From the NCBI GenBank assembly GCA_964019055.1, contig OZ025207.1:25639617-25703616 (forward strand): 64,000 bases of DNA, written 5' to 3'. The notes under the pieces were generated by a model. That model made no database searches. It worked only from the letters and a program-made list of their open reading frames with translations, and was not told the DNA's origin. This DNA is from Anthopleura xanthogrammica (Eukaryota > Cnidaria > Anthozoa > Actiniaria > Actiniidae). Position numbers and translations under genes: made by a program. Within the stretch, counting starts at the first letter, position 1. Each line of letters begins with the position of its first letter. Shown here piece after piece: positions 21,464-33,390 of the stretch.

Positions 21464-22008
21464 CTGTAGAGAGAAAAGAAACAAATGAAAAGTTAAGGAG
21501 GGAAATGAATGCTTCTCGTTCCATGATCGAATTGGAATTTAGAAGTTGATTTTGCGGAGGAAGGAAAATCGTAGAATCCAGAGAAAAATATTCGAAGCAC
21601 ACGACAGAAGCAACAAGCAACTCGACTCACATATGACACCGAGTCTGAGAATCGTACCTGGGTCTCAATGGTGAGACGCGAGCGCACTCGTGCATTCCTA
21701 ATGAAAGAAACAATTCGATCGCGAAGGGAAGGAAGAAAGGATAAAAGGATGAAAGGAAGGAAGAAAGGAAGGAAGAAAGAAAGAATTAATATTAAATGGA
21801 AAAGAAAGATATCAAAGAAAAGTCTTGAGGAGAAAAGGAGACCTGCGGAAAACGAAACAAGCAAGGAAGAAAGCTGTGATGGGGTAAATTGAAAATAAGG
21901 AAGGAAGGAAGGCACAGGAAAAAGGGAAAACAACCCTTACCTTGAATAGTAGTAGTTCACTTGTTTATCTTGGTAGTAAAATGATGTCAAGAGTAACGCT
22001 TTAAATAG
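21464..22008 (-). promoter_or_regulatory. Promoter, exon 1 and intron of peptide copy 3
   Basis: CTATTTAAAG lies at 22008-21999. Exon 1 ends at 21941 (TTCAAG/GTAAGGG) and the intron runs 21940-21464. A second AG (CTACAG at 21457-21452) lies just downstream and could be used instead without touching the ATG. Confidence 0.65.
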
Positions 22009-22428
22009 CTTGCTTTTCGACGTAGATCTATTTGCCACACCGTATCTTTTTTTAACACAACAATTGTCAAAAACTCTCATTGCTCGTCGGTGTGCAAATT
22101 AGAAAGACTAAACAGCGGTGTTAGGTACGATACTAACTCTCTTGTCAGTTTTCGGATAATATATTTGACACAATTCTAGTTCATTCGTGTTTTATTTCAT
22201 GTCTTCCAAAAAGACTCTTCAAGATACACGTCCTTACAAGAGAAATTTCACGGCGGCAAATTAAAGACCGAATACTGAAAAACAACAATTTCGTTTTTTA
22301 TTTTCTTTACCTATTTGTCTTTCTGAGAAAAACATTTTTAACACCAAAAGAGTACAAACACACGATTTTGGACCACTTTTACGGAAATAACCACAATCAC
22401 GCGATATAAAGTAAAAACTTTATGACTT

Positions 22429-23458
22429 GATCAGAAAAGGGATTGTTTCAGGGTTTGATCTGTGAGTTAACCATGCCCTGACTTAGATCAGCCCAGAGGT
22501 TGTTTCAGGGTTTGATCTGTGAGTTAGCCATGCCCTGACTTAGATCAGCCCAGAGGTTGTTTCAGGGTTGGATCTGTGAGTTAACCATGCCCTGACTTAG
22601 ATCAGCCCAGAGGTTGTTTCAGGGTTGGATCTGTGAGTTAGCCATGCCCTGACTTAGATCAGCCCAGAGGTTGTTTCAGGGTTGGATCTGTGAGTTAACC
22701 ATGCCCTGACTTAGATCAGCCCAGAGGTTGTTTCAGGGTTAGATCTGTGAGTTAACCATGCCCTGACTTAGATCAGCCCAGAGGTTGTTTCAGGGTTGAA
22801 TCTGTGAGTTAGCCATGCCCTGACTTACATCAGCCCAGAGTTTGTTTCAGGATTGGATCTGTGAGTTAGCCATGCCCTGACTTAGATCAGCCCAGAGGTT
22901 GTTTCAGGGTTGGATCTGTGAGTTAGCCGTGCCCTGACTTTGATCAGCCCAGAGGTTGTTTCAGGGTTGGATCTGTGAGTTAGCCATGCCCTGACTTAGA
23001 TCAGCCCAGAGATTGTTTCAGGGTTGGATCTGTGCGTTAACCGTACCCTGACTTAGATCAGCCCAGAGGTTGTTTCAGGGTTGAATCTGTGAGTTAGCCG
23101 TGCCCTGACTTAGATCAGCCCAGAGGTTGTTTCAGGGTTGGATCTGTGAGTTAGCCATACCCTGACTTAGATCAGCCCAGAGGTTGTTTCAGGGTTGGAT
23201 CTGTGAGTTAACCATGCCCTGACTTAGATCAGCCCAGAGGTTGTTTCAGGGTTGGATCTGTGAGTTAGCCGTGCCCTGACTTAGATCAGCCCAGAGGTTG
23301 TTTCAGGGTTGGATCTGTGAGTTAGCCATGCCCTGACTTAGATCAGCCCAGAGATTGTTTCAGGGTTGGATCTGTGCGTTAACCGTGCCCTGACTTAGAT
23401 CAGCACAGAGGTTGTTTCAAGGTTCGATGTGTGAGTTAGGCGTGCCATGACTTCGATA
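22429..23458. repeat. 57-bp minisatellite, about 18 units
   Basis: Same unit as at 13046. Internal variants (GTGCGTTAACCG, GAGATTG) recur in blocks about 340 bases apart, which suggests that groups of units were themselves duplicated. Confidence 0.95.
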
Positions 23459-23538
23459 CAAGCTTACGCCAGGTTTAAGGGCCATAATCTAACAAAGATC
23501 AAAGATATAAAATTAAATATCTAAGAATTCCATTCACC

Positions 23539-24307
23539 GAGAAAGAAGTTTTAGTGAGTCACATGAGTCAATGAGTCATGAGTCAAATAGGAAAATTAAC
23601 AATATTTCATATTCCAGTATTTGGATTACCAGCAAACAATTCAGAGGTTCCAATTCAGGCGGCTAACTTCATCTCTCACCACCAGCTATTTCACGATAAG
23701 TGCAGATTGATCCGGCATTAATCAACAGCAAAATAAGACATTAAAATCAGAGGTGAAATTTCTATAGATCCATCATTTTCGGCACAGAACTAGTATAGGT
23801 TATTTTGTAGGGATGTTATTTGACTGAAAAAAAACTATATTGACGTTTGTTTTGTTGCCCTAAATACGACGCTCAAAACTGACGCCATCTTGATTTGGGC
23901 TTCCTGTGGTGAAAGTGGACTGCTGTTGGGAAAATGGCGGGCGCTCGCTAAGAGTTGATGTCTTGATTTGTTTTTCACCTTTTTCACGAGAAAAGCACCA
24001 AGATATGAAGGGGGAAAGCAGAAATCCAACATCTGTGATGATTCCAGTCCTCACTGGGTCCATCGATATTATGAAGATGTCTGTAAATTTGACTGAAAGG
24101 TAACCTTTTTAACAAGTTCGTATAAACGTTTCAATAATAAGCTTTATAATGTTCGCTTGTAAGCTTTTAAATAAAGTTTTAAGATTGTTGTACATGTGTT
24201 TTTAATACTTTCCATTGATATCCAAATACTGGAATATGAAATATTGGTAATTTTCCTATTTGACTCATGACTCATTGACTCATTTGACTCATAAAACAGG
24301 CATCCTC
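23539..24307. mobile_element. TIR element, copy c
   Basis: Same termini and 9-bp flanks (CCATTCACC / TCATTCACC). A short deletion has removed CATCAACAGAT near 23795. YY1-like CGCCATCTTG and AAAATGGCGG are kept. Confidence 0.65.
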
Positions 24308-25139
24308 TCATTCACCTGATAAAAAAAAACTCGTTTCACAACAATAGGTCATTTATGGACTGCCATCTTATGAAATGATATTAGCTCGTATTTGAAAAAA
24401 TAGCTCTTCCATATATCTTACAGCTAAGAGCGCAGTGGCGTAGCGAGGGGGGAGAGAGGAGGCGAGGGTTCGAAAAAGAATATTTTGACCCCTTTGTAAA
24501 TGACATATTTTTTGTCCATAGTTGTACTTGAAACAGTAAATAATAGCGTTAAATAAGAAATACTAGGCTAATGTTTGATTTTGTAGTTTATTTTATCAGT
24601 AACCATGGTTACAGTAGTTCTATTCATATTAAATATCACATTCGATTGTTTTCTTTAAAGTCTGCTTTCTATATGACTTTATATCATGTTTATCATTTTA
24701 CATTGAAACCTTTAGCTTTTAATTCTTTGTATATTCTTGCTTTATTCTCGCTTTCTTTTGTTGTGTTTTATCTTTTTATGCTTACTTTATCCACCATCAT
24801 TACACATCGTTTCGGCTTGAACAGGTGGTAGCCAAGATTATTTATTGATGTCTCTTCCCCAAGCCTGGTGGTTCCTATCTTCCATGATCTTGGACCTTTT
24901 ATTCCTCAGGACACTTTCATCAGACTGGATTCCTTCCGCCTAACAAGAAAGATGATAATGGCTAGCGGTTACAAGTTGGAACTGCGTGGGTGTGTTGAAT
25001 ACAAAAAGTGAATAAGAAGGAAACTTCAACAGGTACAATCAGTCGAGCTACTTTCATCTTTAGCCAGAAAATGACACCAGAATAATTATCGCCGACAAAG
25101 CACGAAAGAGAACAATGAAGTTAAGGACTACAGTACTGT

Positions 25140-25286
25140 TTAGTATAGAGCTATTCTACTTGCCTTTAATGAGCCTGTGGTTTCCCTTTTGCATTTAATA
25201 GGAGGACGACATCCTGGAAACCAGGCATATGTATGTGACACGAATAGTGTCAAGAGCAGCATGGCGGCAATACAGCTAACTTTCAT
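25140..25286 (-). CDS. Small secreted peptide precursor, copy 4 (identical to copy 3)
   Basis: The coding exon, intron and exon 1 repeat copy 3 base for base at an offset of 3844, so core WFPGCRPPIKC and tail are the same. Exon 1 ends at 25785 and the TATA-like box is at 25852-25843. Just upstream of the promoter about 180 bases of the distal module are deleted (junction GATCTATTT/CCAAAAAGAC at about 25876), the clearest difference between the two. Recent duplication or gene conversion explains the identity. Confidence 0.7.
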   Translation of the reverse strand: MKVSCIAAMLLLTLFVSHTYAWFPGCRPPIKCKRETTGSLKASRIALY

Positions 25287-26233
25287 CTTTATCAACTGTA
25301 GTATTGACTGTAGAGAGAAAAGAAACAAATGAAAAGTTAAGGAGGGAAATGAATGCTTCTCGTTCCATGATCGAATTGGAATTTAGAAGTTGATTTTGCG
25401 GAGGAAGGAAAATCGTAGAATCCAGAGAAAAATATTCGAAGCACACGACAGAAGCAACAAGCAACTCGACTCACATATGACACCGAGTCTGAGAATCGTA
25501 CCTGGGTCTCAATGGTGAGACGCGAGCGCACTCGTGCATTCCTAATGAAAGAAACAATTCGATCGCGAAGGGAAGGAAGAAAGGATAAAAGGATGAAAGG
25601 AAGGAAGAAAGGAAGGAAGAAAGAAAGAATTAATATTAAATGGAAAAGAAAGATATCAAAGAAAAGTCTTGAGGAGAAAAGGAGACCTGCGGAAAACGAA
25701 ACAAGCAAGGAAGAAAGCTGTGATGGGGTAAATTGAAAATAAGGAAGGAAGGAAGGCACAGGAAAAAGGGAAAACAACCCTTACCTTGAATAGTAGTAGT
25801 TCACTTGTTTATCTTGGTAGTAAAATGATGTCAAGAGTAACGCTTTAAATAGCTTGCTTTTCGACGTAGATCTATTTCCAAAAAGACTCTTCAAGATACA
25901 CGTCCTTACAAGAGAAATTTCACGGCGGCAAATTAAAGACCGAATACTGAAAAACACAATTTCGTTTTTTATTTTCTTTACCTATTTGTCTTTCTGAGAA
26001 AAACATTTTTAACACCAAAAGAGTACAAACACACGATTTTGGACCACTTTTACGGAAATAACCACAATCACGCGATATAGAGTAAAAACTTTATGACTTG
26101 ATCAGAAAAGGGATTGTTTCAGGGTTGGATCTGTGAGTTAGCCGTGCCATGACTTCGATACAAGCTTACGCCAGGTTTAAGGGCCATAATCTAACAAAGA
26201 TATAAAATTAAATATCTAAGAATTCCATTCACC

Positions 26234-26963
26234 GAGAAAGACGTTTTAGTGAGTCACATGAGTCAATGAGTCATGAGTCAAATAGGAAAATTAACAATAT
26301 TTCATATTCCAGTATTTGGATTACCAGCAAACAATCCAGAGGTTCCAATTCAGGCGGCTAACTTCATCTCTCACCACCAGCTATTTCACGATAAGTGCAG
26401 ATTGATCCAGCATTAATCAACAGCAAAATAAGACATTAAAATCAGAGGTGAAATTTCTATAGATCCATCATTTTTGGCACAGAACTAGTCATCAACAGAT
26501 ATAGGTTATTTTGTAGGGATGTTATTTGACTGAAAAAAAAACTATATATTGACGTTTGTTTTGTTGCCCTAAATTCGACGCTCAAAACTGACGCCATCTT
26601 GATTTGGGCTTCCTGTGGTGAAAGTGGACTGCTGTTGGGAAAATGCTTTTCACGAGAAAAGCACCAAGAAATGAAGGGGGAAAGCAGAAATCCAACATCT
26701 GTGATGATTCAAGTCCTCACTTGGTACATCGATATTATGAAAATGTCTGTAAATTTGACTGAAAGGTAACCTTTTTAACAAGCTCATATAAACGTTTCAA
26801 TAATAAGCTTAATGTTCGCTTGTAAGCTTTTAAATAAAGTTTTAAGATTGTTGTACATGTGTTTTTAATACTTTCCATTGATATCCAAATACTGGAATAT
26901 GAAATATTGGTAATTTTCCTATTTGACTCATTGACTCATTTGACTCATAAAACAGGCATCCTC
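26234..26963. mobile_element. TIR element, copy d (internally deleted)
   Basis: Same termini and CCATTCACC flanks on both sides. The interior lacks the stretch after GGGAAAATG, so the second YY1-like site is gone, which confirms non-autonomy. Confidence 0.65.
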
Positions 26964-27876
26964 CCATTCACCTGAGAAAAAAAGCTCGTTTCACAACAAT
27001 AGGTCATTTATGGACTGCCATCTCATGAAATGATATTAGCTTGTATTTAAAAAAATAGCTCTTCCATATATCTTACAGCTAAGAGCGCAGTGGCGTAGCG
27101 AGGGGGGCGAGAGGAGGCGAAAAGAGGCGAGAGGCCAAGGTATGGGGATCGCCCCTCCCCAGATCCTGGATCCTCGCTGCGCCACTGTTTAAGCTTGTGT
27201 GCAGGGTTCGGAAAAGAATATTTTGATCCCTTTGTAAATGACATATTTTTTGTCTATAGTTGTACTTGAAGCAGTAAATAATAACGTTAAATAAGAAATA
27301 CTAGGCTAATGTTTGATTTTGCAGTTTATTTTATCAGTAACCATGGTTACAGTAGTTCTATTCATATTGAATATCACATTCGATTGTTTTCTTTAAAGTC
27401 TGGTTTCTATATGACTTTATATCATGTTTATCATTTTACATTAAACCTTTAGCTTTTAATTCTTTGTATATTCTCGATTTATTCTCGCTTCCTTTTGTTG
27501 TGTTTTATCTTTTTATGCTTACTTTATCCACCATCATTACACATCGTTTCGGCTTGAACAGGTGGCGGACAAAATTATTTATTGATGTCTCTTCACCAAG
27601 CCTGTTGGTTGCTATCTTCCATGATCTTGGACCTTTTATTCCTCAGGACACTTTCATCAGACTAGATTCCTTCAGCCTAACAAGAAAGTTGATAATGACT
27701 AGCGGTTACAAGTTGGAACTGCGTGGGTGTGTTGGATACAAAAAGTGAATAAGAAGGAAACTTCAACAGGTACAATCAGTCGAGCTACTTTCATCTTTAG
27801 CCAGAAAATGACACCAGAATAATTATCGCCGACAAAGCACGAAAGAGAACAATGAAGTTAGGGACTACATTACTGT

Positions 27877-28023
27877 TTAGTATAGAGCTATTTTACTTGC
27901 CTTTAATGAGCCTGTGGTTTCCCTTTTGCATATATAAGGAGGACGACACCCTGGAAATACAGCATATGTGTGTGACACGAATAGTGTCAAGAGCAGCATG
28001 GCGGCAATACAGCTAACTTTCAT
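27877..28023 (-). CDS. Small secreted peptide precursor, copy 5
   Basis: The ATG is at 28023-28021 after acceptor CTACAG (28050-28045). The 48 residues comprise the family signal peptide, core VFPGCRPPYIC, Lys-Arg and ETTGSLKASKIALY. Relative to copies 3 and 4 the core changes at three of eleven positions, while the 21-residue signal is unchanged. The two cysteines and the dibasic site are kept. The exon 1 donor is altered (see the promoter entry), so expression may be weaker. Confidence 0.7.
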   Translation of the reverse strand: MKVSCIAAMLLLTLFVSHTYAVFPGCRPPYICKRETTGSLKASKIALY

Positions 28024-28044
28024 CTTTATCAACTGTAGTATTGA

Positions 28045-28677
28045 CTGTAGAGAGAAAAGAAACAAAGGAAAAAGTTAGGGAGAAAAAAGGAATGAGTGGG
28101 ATTGGAAAAAAGAGAGAAAAAAGAAAAGAGAAAGATGGAAATAAAACAAATAATTATGCAAGCGTAGCCAGTGCTTCTCGTTCCATGATCGAATTGGAAT
28201 TTAGAAGTTGATTTTGCGGAGGGAGGAAAATCATAGAATCCAGAGAAAAACCTTCGAAGCACACGACAGAAGTATCAAGCAACTCGACTCACATATGACA
28301 CCGAGTCTGAGAATCGTACCTGGGTCGCATTGGTGAGACGCGAGCGCACTCGTGCATTCCTAATGAAAGAAACAATGCGATCGCGAAGGGAAGGAAGAAA
28401 GGATAGAAGGAAGAAAAGAAGGAAGAAAGGAAGAAAAAAAAGAAGGAAGGAAGAAATAATATTAATTGGAAAAGAAAGATATCAAAGAAAAGTCTTGAGG
28501 AGAAAAGGAGACCTGCGGAAAACGAAACAAGCAAGGAAGAAAGCTGTGATGGGGTAAATTGAAAAAAAGGAAGGAAGGAAGGCACAGGAAAAAGGGAAAA
28601 CAACCTTACATTGAATAGTAGTAGTTCACTTGTTTATCTTGGTAGTAAAATGATGTCAAGAGTAACGCTTTAAATAG
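28045..28677 (-). promoter_or_regulatory. Promoter, exon 1 and intron of peptide copy 5
   Basis: CTATTTAAAG lies at 28677-28668. Exon 1 ends TTCAAT at 28610 before GTAAGG. The usual last exon base G has become T, which weakens the match to the 5' splice consensus. The intron is 565 bases. Confidence 0.6.
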
Positions 28678-28854
28678 CTTGCTTTTCGACGTAGATCTAC
28701 TTGCAACACCGTATCTTTTTTTAACACAACAATTGTCAAAAAATCTCATTGCTCGTCGGTACGCAAATTATTAAGACTATACAGCGGTGTTAGGTTCGAT
28801 ACCGGCTCTCTTGTCAGATCTACTTCGAAAAGTTACCTTATTATAGGAAATTAA

Positions 28855-29340
28855 CGCTCCACGAAATTAAAGTAATATATAGATTTAGGCACTGCCTAAA
28901 AGCGGAGCTCCCATAAATAGTATATTTAGTGCTAAAAACGTGACAATTGTGTGACGCGGCATAACGCTGGTTATAGCGTTACCACTTCGTTTGATTTTAC
29001 CAGAATCCAGGAGGAAAAACTAAAGGAAAAACCATTATTTTAAGCCTTCAAAAGCATTAGAAAACTTTTCAATTCGAAGAAAAATAATCATAGATCTTAG
29101 AGCATATGAATACATGTATAGAACAAAGGATTTCATTCAGCAAATCTTAGTAATCAAAGTTGTAAGTTTTTTAGGTGGAAAGTGAACTACACTGAAAATT
29201 GTCGAAAAATATTCCTGATAAGCTTAAGCTTACATTCACTTGAACTTCACATGTAAAAAGAGACATATTCATTAATGCAAGATAATAATTTTCTTTGTTA
29301 GTAAGTTGGTCTTTGAAAAGTTTTTTTTTTCAGATTTATT
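28855..29340. repeat. Dispersed repeat copy without SINE
   Basis: The order CTAAAAGCGGAGCTCCC, ACGTGACAATTGTGTGACGC, CCATTATTTTAAGC and GTGAACTACACTGAAAATTG matches 5740-6480 and 38960-39320. The SINE present at 5838-6151 is absent. Confidence 0.65.
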
Positions 29341-30364
29341 CTTAACTTTATTATCGAGCGAAATATCTTACAAAAACATAAGCTTATCCATAAAAAAAAA
29401 AAAACAAGCTCATCATTTTTGCGATTGTGTAATAGTAATAGCTGGAAAAGCCAGATAAATAGCAAATATTTGGTGTGATATGTATTCCTTTTTCATATTT
29501 CATTCAACATTAAAATAAATTATCTATAAAAATGTCAAAATATTCATATGATTATGAAACTGGAATCTTGTTTTGACTTCGCGTGAGGTTCGCTGGCCGT
29601 CAAATATGTTTTTTCAAAGAACCAAGTCTTTTTACTAAGTCTTAGCCTTTTTTCTTGAAATGGGATCAAAAACAAAAGATCAAAGCTTCAAATATCGCTT
29701 TTTTGGTTCACAAGTATTGAAGAAAAAGATGATAAAAATCTAGAATGCAGTAAAAACGACAAACTATCCAAGTTTTTCTGACAATGTTTGCCGAACCAAC
29801 GTCCTTGGCTTGTCTGAGAGTTTCTCCAGCTAGTTTACACATTTCTTGTCGATTTTTTACGAAATATTAGTTAACATTAATGAATTTACCTTCTGTGAAG
29901 TGTTTTCTAGGGAACTGAAATATTATTCTTGCAGTATAATCAGGTTTTTTCTGGTCTACAGGCCACTTTTTCTCTCACTGAAGTTTCAGTCACGAAACTT
30001 CATTGTAAGATTAAGAATCTTCTCTCGCTAAATCTTCTTTAGCAAGTCGCTAAAGTCGAAAAATTGTTTTTGTTCACTTTAAGACAGACATGACTTCGAC
30101 TAAACGTATTTTTCGCATTGCAAAAATAAGAAAAAATACTTCTTGATCCATCTTTGACTAATTATTGCAATTTTTCTGTGCATTTGTGAGTAAGCAAAGC
30201 GCGCGGGAACCCTGTGCAAAGTGGTACACGGACGGACGTATGTATGTATGTACGTATGTATGTATGTATGTATGGACAAGATGATGACGTAATCAAGCCA
30301 TGAAAAATCAACTCGATGGGTTACCATTTTTTCTTAAGTATGGTGCTCCGCTCGCGCGGGCCGC
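29341..30364. other. Intergenic AT-rich DNA with a short TATG microsatellite
   Basis: No coding exon is seen. A (TATG)n run with variants lies at 30237-30273. Confidence 0.5.
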
Positions 30365-30660
30365 TATTTAACAATTAGTCCTCGAGTCCGAATGGTCTAC
30401 GAGTCAATAGCCCATGAGGCCGAAGGCCGAATGGGCTATTGACTCGTAGGCCATGAGGGCGAGAGGTCTAATTGTTTTAGTAAAAACCTACTAATCGGTC
30501 CAATAAAAGGATGCAAAAAGTTTTGGATTTTGCTTTAAATATATATTTTTTGGTTTTCAAAACCGGCGCTTTTCGCTACTAGAGGTCTATCACTAATAGA
30601 CCCCTAGTAGCTCAGCCAATCACAGGGCTCGATTGGTGATAGACCATTAGTAGGTTTTTT
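30365..30660. mobile_element. Composite MITE, copy 1
   Basis: Two adjoining fold-backs. The first (AACAATTAGTCCTCG ... TCTAATTGTT) contains the palindromic CCCATGAGGCCGAAGGCCGAATGGG. The second, 30482-30660, has TIRs AAAACCTACTAAT and ATTAGTAGGTTTT. A second copy lies at 51093-51358. Confidence 0.75.
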
Positions 30661-31392
30661 CTAATAGAAATTAGCGCGACTTAAATTAACGCGAATTGAG
30701 GGCAAAAATTCTTTCAAACATTAAAAGAAATGAACACGACTTAAAATAACACGATTTTTTGAAATTCGCGTTACTCTTGACACCATTTTATCATTTTTCT
30801 ACCAAGATAAACAATTGAACTACTACTTTTCAAGGTAAGAGTTGTTTTCCCTTGTTCCGGTTCCTCCTTTCCTTCCTTATTTTCAATTTTCCCCATCACA
30901 GCTTTCTTCCTTGCTTGTTTCGTTTTCCGCAGGTCTCCTTTTCTCCTCAAGACTTTTCTTTGATATCTTTCTTTTCCAATTAATATTATTCCTTCCTTCC
31001 TTCCTTCCTTCCTTCCTTCCTTCCTTCCTTCCTTCCTTCCTTCCTTCCTTCCCTTGGTGATCGAATTGTTTCTTTCATTAGGAATGCACGAGTGCGCTCG
31101 CGTCTCACCAATGAGACCCAGGTACGATTCTCAGACTCGGTGCCATATGTGAGTCGAGTTGCTTGTTACTTCTGTCGTGTGCTTCGACGGTTTTTCTCTG
31201 GGTTCTACGATTTTCCTCCCTCCGCAAAATCAACTTCTAAATTCCTATTCGATCATGGAACGAGAAGCACTGGCTGCGCTCGCATAATTATTTATTTTAT
31301 TTCCATCTTTCTCTTTTTTTCTCTCTCTATTTTCCAATCCCACTCATTCATTTCCCTCCCTAACTTTTCCTTTGTTTCTTTTCTCTCTACAG
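30661..31392 (+). promoter_or_regulatory. Exon 1 and intron of peptide copy 6; TATA box lost
   Basis: Exon 1 ends at 30834 (TTTTCAAG/GTAAGAG) and the intron is 30835-31392, ending TTTCTCTCTACAG, with a (CCTT)n tract at about 30993-31051. Homology to the other units begins at GCGTTACTCTTGACA (about 30762). The CTATTTAAAG box that should precede it is replaced by GATTTTTTGAAATTC, so the duplication breakpoint cuts through the core promoter. Confidence 0.6.
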
Positions 31393-31413
31393 TCAATACT
31401 ACAGTTGATAAAG

Positions 31414-31578
31414 ATGAAAGTTAGCTGTATTGCCGCCATGCTGCTCTTGACACTATTCGTGTCACACACATATGCTATATTTGAACCCTGTAAATATGGT
31501 CCTGGTGTTAAATGTAAAAGGAAAAACACAGGCTTAAAAAAGGCATGTAGAGTAGTTTTATATTGCTTAGTTCTATAG
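31414..31578 (+). CDS. Small secreted peptide precursor, copy 6 (inverted unit)
   Basis: The ATG at 31414 lies 21 bases into exon 2 (acceptor at 31392). The 54-residue precursor has the family signal peptide (MKVSC...SHTYA), core IFEPCKYGPGVKC, Lys-Arg, and a longer tail KNTGLKKACRVVLYCLVL that it shares with copy 1. There are two cysteines in the core and two in the tail. The core is unrelated to that of copy 1 although the DNA on both sides of the core is almost identical. Promoter damage (missing TATA) may make it silent, or it may use a new promoter. Confidence 0.65.
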   Translation: MKVSCIAAMLLLTLFVSHTYAIFEPCKYGPGVKCKRKNTGLKKACRVVLYCLVL

Positions 31579-32194
31579 TCTTTGACTTCATTGTTTTATT
31601 TCGTGCTTTGTCGGCGATAATTATTCTGGTGTCATTTTTGGCAAAAGATGAAAATAGAGCCATTATACCTTCTTATTCCCTTGTTGTATTCCACACACCA
31701 CGCGGTCCCAACTTGTAACCGCTAGCCATTTTCAACTTTCTTGTTAGGCTGAAAGATTCCAGTCTGATGAAAGTGTTCTGAGGAATAAAAGGTCCAAGAT
31801 CATGGAAGATAGCAACCAATAGGCTTGGGGAAGAGACATCAATAAATAATCTTGGCCGTCACATGTTCAAGCCGAAACGATGTGTAATGATGGTGGATAA
31901 AGTAAGCATAAAAAGATAAAACACAAAAAAGGAAAGCGAGAATAAAGCAAGAATATACAAAGAATTAAAAGCTAAAGGTTTCAATGTAAATTGATAAACA
32001 TGATATAAAGTCATATAGAAAGCAGACTTTAAAGAAAACAATCGAATGTGATATTCAATATGAATAAAACTACTGTAACCATGGTTACTGATAAAATAAA
32101 CTGCAAAATCAAACATTAGCCTAGTATTTCTTATTTAACGTTATTATTTACTGCTTCAAGTACAACTATCCCTGCACAAAAGCTTTAACAGTGG

Positions 32195-32450
32195 CGCAGC
32201 GGAGATCCAGGATCTGGGGGGGGGGGGGGCACCTAGAATAAGAACCAATAACGGCAAAATTTAGGGGGGCATGTGCTCGCCCCCTCTCTACGCCAGTGGC
32301 ATTTTCAACATCATACATCAGAGAAAAAAGGCTCAATCCGAAAATTTTAGGGCGACTCCCATCCCCTCGCCTCCTCTCGCCTCCTCTGGCCTCCTCTCGC
32401 CTCCTCTGGCCTCCTCTCGCCCCCCTCGCCCCCCTCGCTACGCCACTGCG
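32195..32450. mobile_element. hAT-like MITE, inverted unit
   Basis: This is the reverse complement of the MITE at 14598-14844: CAGTGGCGCAGCGGAGATCC at the left, CGCTACGCCACTGCGC at the right, with a G run and CTCCTCTCGC repeats inside. Confidence 0.55.
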
Positions 32451-33390
32451 CTCTTAGCTGTAAAATATATGGAAGAGGTATTTTTTTCAAATACAAGCTA
32501 ATATCATTTCATAAGATTGCAGTCCATAAATGACCTCTTGTTGTGAAACGAGCTTTTTTTTTCTCAGATGAATAGGAGGATGCCTGTTTTATGAGTCAAA
32601 TGAGTCAATGAGTCATGATAGTAGGGTGGCTTAGCGACAAAAAAGGGCCGTTTTGTGCACTTTTGAGTACAAGCACCAAACTTGGCACGGATGTTCCTTG
32701 GGTCATGCCAAACAGATTCGGAAGGGGTGCCAAAATATCGGACACTCAGGGGAGGGGAGGGGCAATTTTGTCAAAGCACCATAATCCCTCAAGACAAAAG
32801 GAAAAAGAAACAGGAAAATATTTATTTTGCTTAGTAAAGTTAGTTTAAAACATTTTAACAAGATATTGGTTAATTTTATGGTATTTTATCGGGGAAGGGG
32901 AGGGGTATGGGCGTTAACCAAGCCAGTAGGGGGGAGGAGGCAGGTGGGATATACTCATTTTTAAATAAACCCTTATAAGACTATTTTGCAACATGTCTAT
33001 TTAAATAATACTCTACCGATTGAATGTTGTGCTTGTTAACATTCGAGTTGAGATATCGAAGAGTTGGAGAAGAGCTCCCTTGAGATTTTGGCGGGAACAC
33101 GACGTGTAGCAGGCTGGATGAAAGCAGGGAAGTTTGAATGACCGATTGCTATTAAACACTTTGGAATTTATCCTGACTTCGATTTAGAGAGCCTTGTAAG
33201 CTGTTTTATCCTTATTTGAAGAAAGGTGTGATGTTTCTGCTAGGCTCGGATACGGTGTACAGTCTGTTTTTTAATAACCCGGCCTTAACCCGAGCTTGTG
33301 GATTGCCTTTGGCACGGAAAAACATTTTCTGATGATCAACACCACTTTGCGAAGCCTTGGGACCTAGAGAAGTAATGACACTTCCACTAT

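Noticed and set aside
21493..21933. 146-residue minus-strand frame beginning MFSLFPVPSF
   Set aside because: It lies wholly within the peptide-gene intron and includes the GGAA-type low-complexity tract; its recurrence at 25337 reflects duplication.
22429..23458. CRISPR-like regular repeats
   Set aside because: The 57-bp units are contiguous with no unique spacers, in eukaryotic DNA; it is a minisatellite.
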